Shown piece by piece: positions 5,895 through 6,640 of a stretch of DNA of 6,640 bases. The stretch lies in assembly GCA_903882765.1 (NCBI GenBank), contig CAIRYE010000007.1:1-6640 (forward strand). The letters are read 5' to 3'. Source of the stretch: an uncultured Anaerolineae bacterium. GTDB taxonomy: Bacteria > Chloroflexota > Anaerolineae > Anaerolineales > Villigracilaceae. Each line of letters starts with the position of its first letter. Within the stretch, counting starts at the first letter, position 1. Under the pieces are notes generated by a model, which was given only the letters and a program-made list of their open reading frames with translations, made no database searches and was not told the origin of the DNA. Made by a program: the position numbers and the translations under genes.

Positions 5895-6640
5895 ATTATT
5901 CAACGATACGCGATCTATTGTTCAACCTTGAACCCGAACAGGCTCATCACCTCACCTTGCAATTGTTACGGCTGGCAGGCGCGATTCCACCGGTTCGCGG
6001 GGTTTTGCGTCGCCTCTACGCCGCGCCGCATCAGCCGGTGGAAGTGTTTGGGCTCAAGTTCAACAACAGGGTTGGCTTAGCGGCGGGATACGATAAAGAT
6101 GGTGAAGCATTGGTTGGGTTGGGCACGCTCGGTTTCGGGCATATCGAGATGGGAACAGTGACCTCTCGCCCGCAACCCGGTAACCCGAAGCCGCGGGTCT
6201 TTCGGTTGATCGAGGATGAAGCCGTCATCAATCGCATGGGCTTTCCAAGTAAGGGAACAGAGTATGCCCAGGCAAGGCTCAACCCGAACCTAACCAAAAA
6301 CGCTATGGAGCGGATCAGTGGTTTTGATGTTCGCAAAGCGAAAAAAATTCCAACCTACCCTTTCGTCTTGGGCATCAATATTGGCAAGAACAAAGATACT
6401 CCCAACGAAGAAGCGGTGTTAGATTACCTTTCGTTATTGCAAAACTTTGCCCGCTATGCCGATTACATTGCCATCAACGTGAGCTCGCCCAATACGGCGG
6501 GGCTGCGAAGCTTGCAAGGCCGGCAGCAGCTCTCGTTATTGCTAAAGTCGCTGCACGACCAGCGTAAGATGGAAGAGATCAGCCATAAAAAGAAACTCCC
6601 CTTGTTGGTAAAGATCGCGCCTGATCTATCGGAGGCGGAA
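5891..6640 (+). CDS. pyrD: dihydroorotate dehydrogenase, class 2 (3' partial)
   Basis: Flavoprotein of the inner membrane face that oxidises dihydroorotate to orotate and passes electrons to quinone. The first 250 residues are in the window and the frame is still open at the end; about 110 more residues are expected. An N-terminal amphipathic helical segment (residues 5-45, LLFNLEPEQAHHLTLQLLRL then a basic stretch) is the membrane and quinone domain that defines class 2. FMN and orotate sites: AAGYDKDG with K69, GTVTSRPQPGNPKPR, NRMGF with N114, GINIGKNK (161-168), NVSSPNT with catalytic S199 and N196/N201, and VKIAPD with K241. After NRMGF the usual Asn is Pro119, and the stretch 120-158 is longer than in E. 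coli or human. The ATG shares ATGA with the preceding stop. Assignment is secure. Confidence 0.96.
   Translation, partial: MNYSTIRDLLFNLEPEQAHHLTLQLLRLAGAIPPVRGVLRRLYAAPHQPVEVFGLKFNNRVGLAAGYDKDGEALVGLGTLGFGHIEMGTVTSRPQPGNPKPRVFRLIEDEAVINRMGFPSKGTEYAQARLNPNLTKNAMERISGFDVRKAKKIPTYPFVLGINIGKNKDTPNEEAVLDYLSLLQNFARYADYIAINVSSPNTAGLRSLQGRQQLSLLLKSLHDQRKMEEISHKKKLPLLVKIAPDLSEAE

Noticed and set aside
6031..6336. 101-codon minus-strand open frame opposite pyrD
   Set aside because: It lies entirely antisense to conserved FMN and orotate-binding motifs of pyrD and its protein has no domain pattern.

Overview
This window holds most of a bacterial de novo pyrimidine (UMP) biosynthesis operon, preceded by the 3' part of a uracil permease gene. 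All genes are on the + strand. In order they are: a uracil permease of the NCS2/UraA type (5' end outside the window), an intrinsic terminator, a short promoter region, then pyrC (dihydroorotase), pyrB (aspartate carbamoyltransferase), pyrF (OMP decarboxylase), pyrE (orotate phosphoribosyltransferase), a Nudix hydrolase, a DUF1905/YdeI-like protein and pyrD (class 2 dihydroorotate dehydrogenase, 3' end outside the window).

From pyrC onward the genes are packed with gaps of 27, 7, 16 and 5 nt and then overlaps of 8 and 4 nt. The most economical reading is one polycistronic unit started at a consensus -10 box (TATAAT) just upstream of pyrC. The enzymes cover aspartate plus carbamoyl phosphate to UMP: PyrB makes carbamoyl-aspartate, PyrC closes it to dihydroorotate, PyrD oxidises this to orotate at the membrane with quinone, PyrE adds ribose-5-phosphate from PRPP, and PyrF decarboxylates OMP to UMP. 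The permease supplies the salvage alternative. Carbamoyl phosphate synthetase (carA/carB), a pyrI regulatory chain and pyrR are not in the window.

The most notable observation is that PyrC and PyrB look like the DHOase and ATCase domains of the animal multifunctional protein CAD, in the same order. Known CAD active-site residues line up with PyrC at a constant offset. The two genes are also in the same reading frame, separated by one TAA and nine sense codons. PyrE similarly resembles the OPRT domain of eukaryotic UMP synthase, while PyrF belongs to the bacterial DAKRGDI type. Two poorly characterised genes (Nudix with an N-terminal helical domain, and DUF1905/YdeI) are translationally nested between pyrE and pyrD.

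Organism: a bacterium of moderate GC content with a respiratory quinone-linked PyrD. The CAD-like PyrC/PyrB and mixed gene order would fit Chloroflexota (Anaerolineae-like), but this is a low-confidence guess. No RNA genes, mobile elements, CRISPR arrays or origins are visible. There is no gene-free stretch above 300 bases; the only sizeable intergenic region is 1121-1224.
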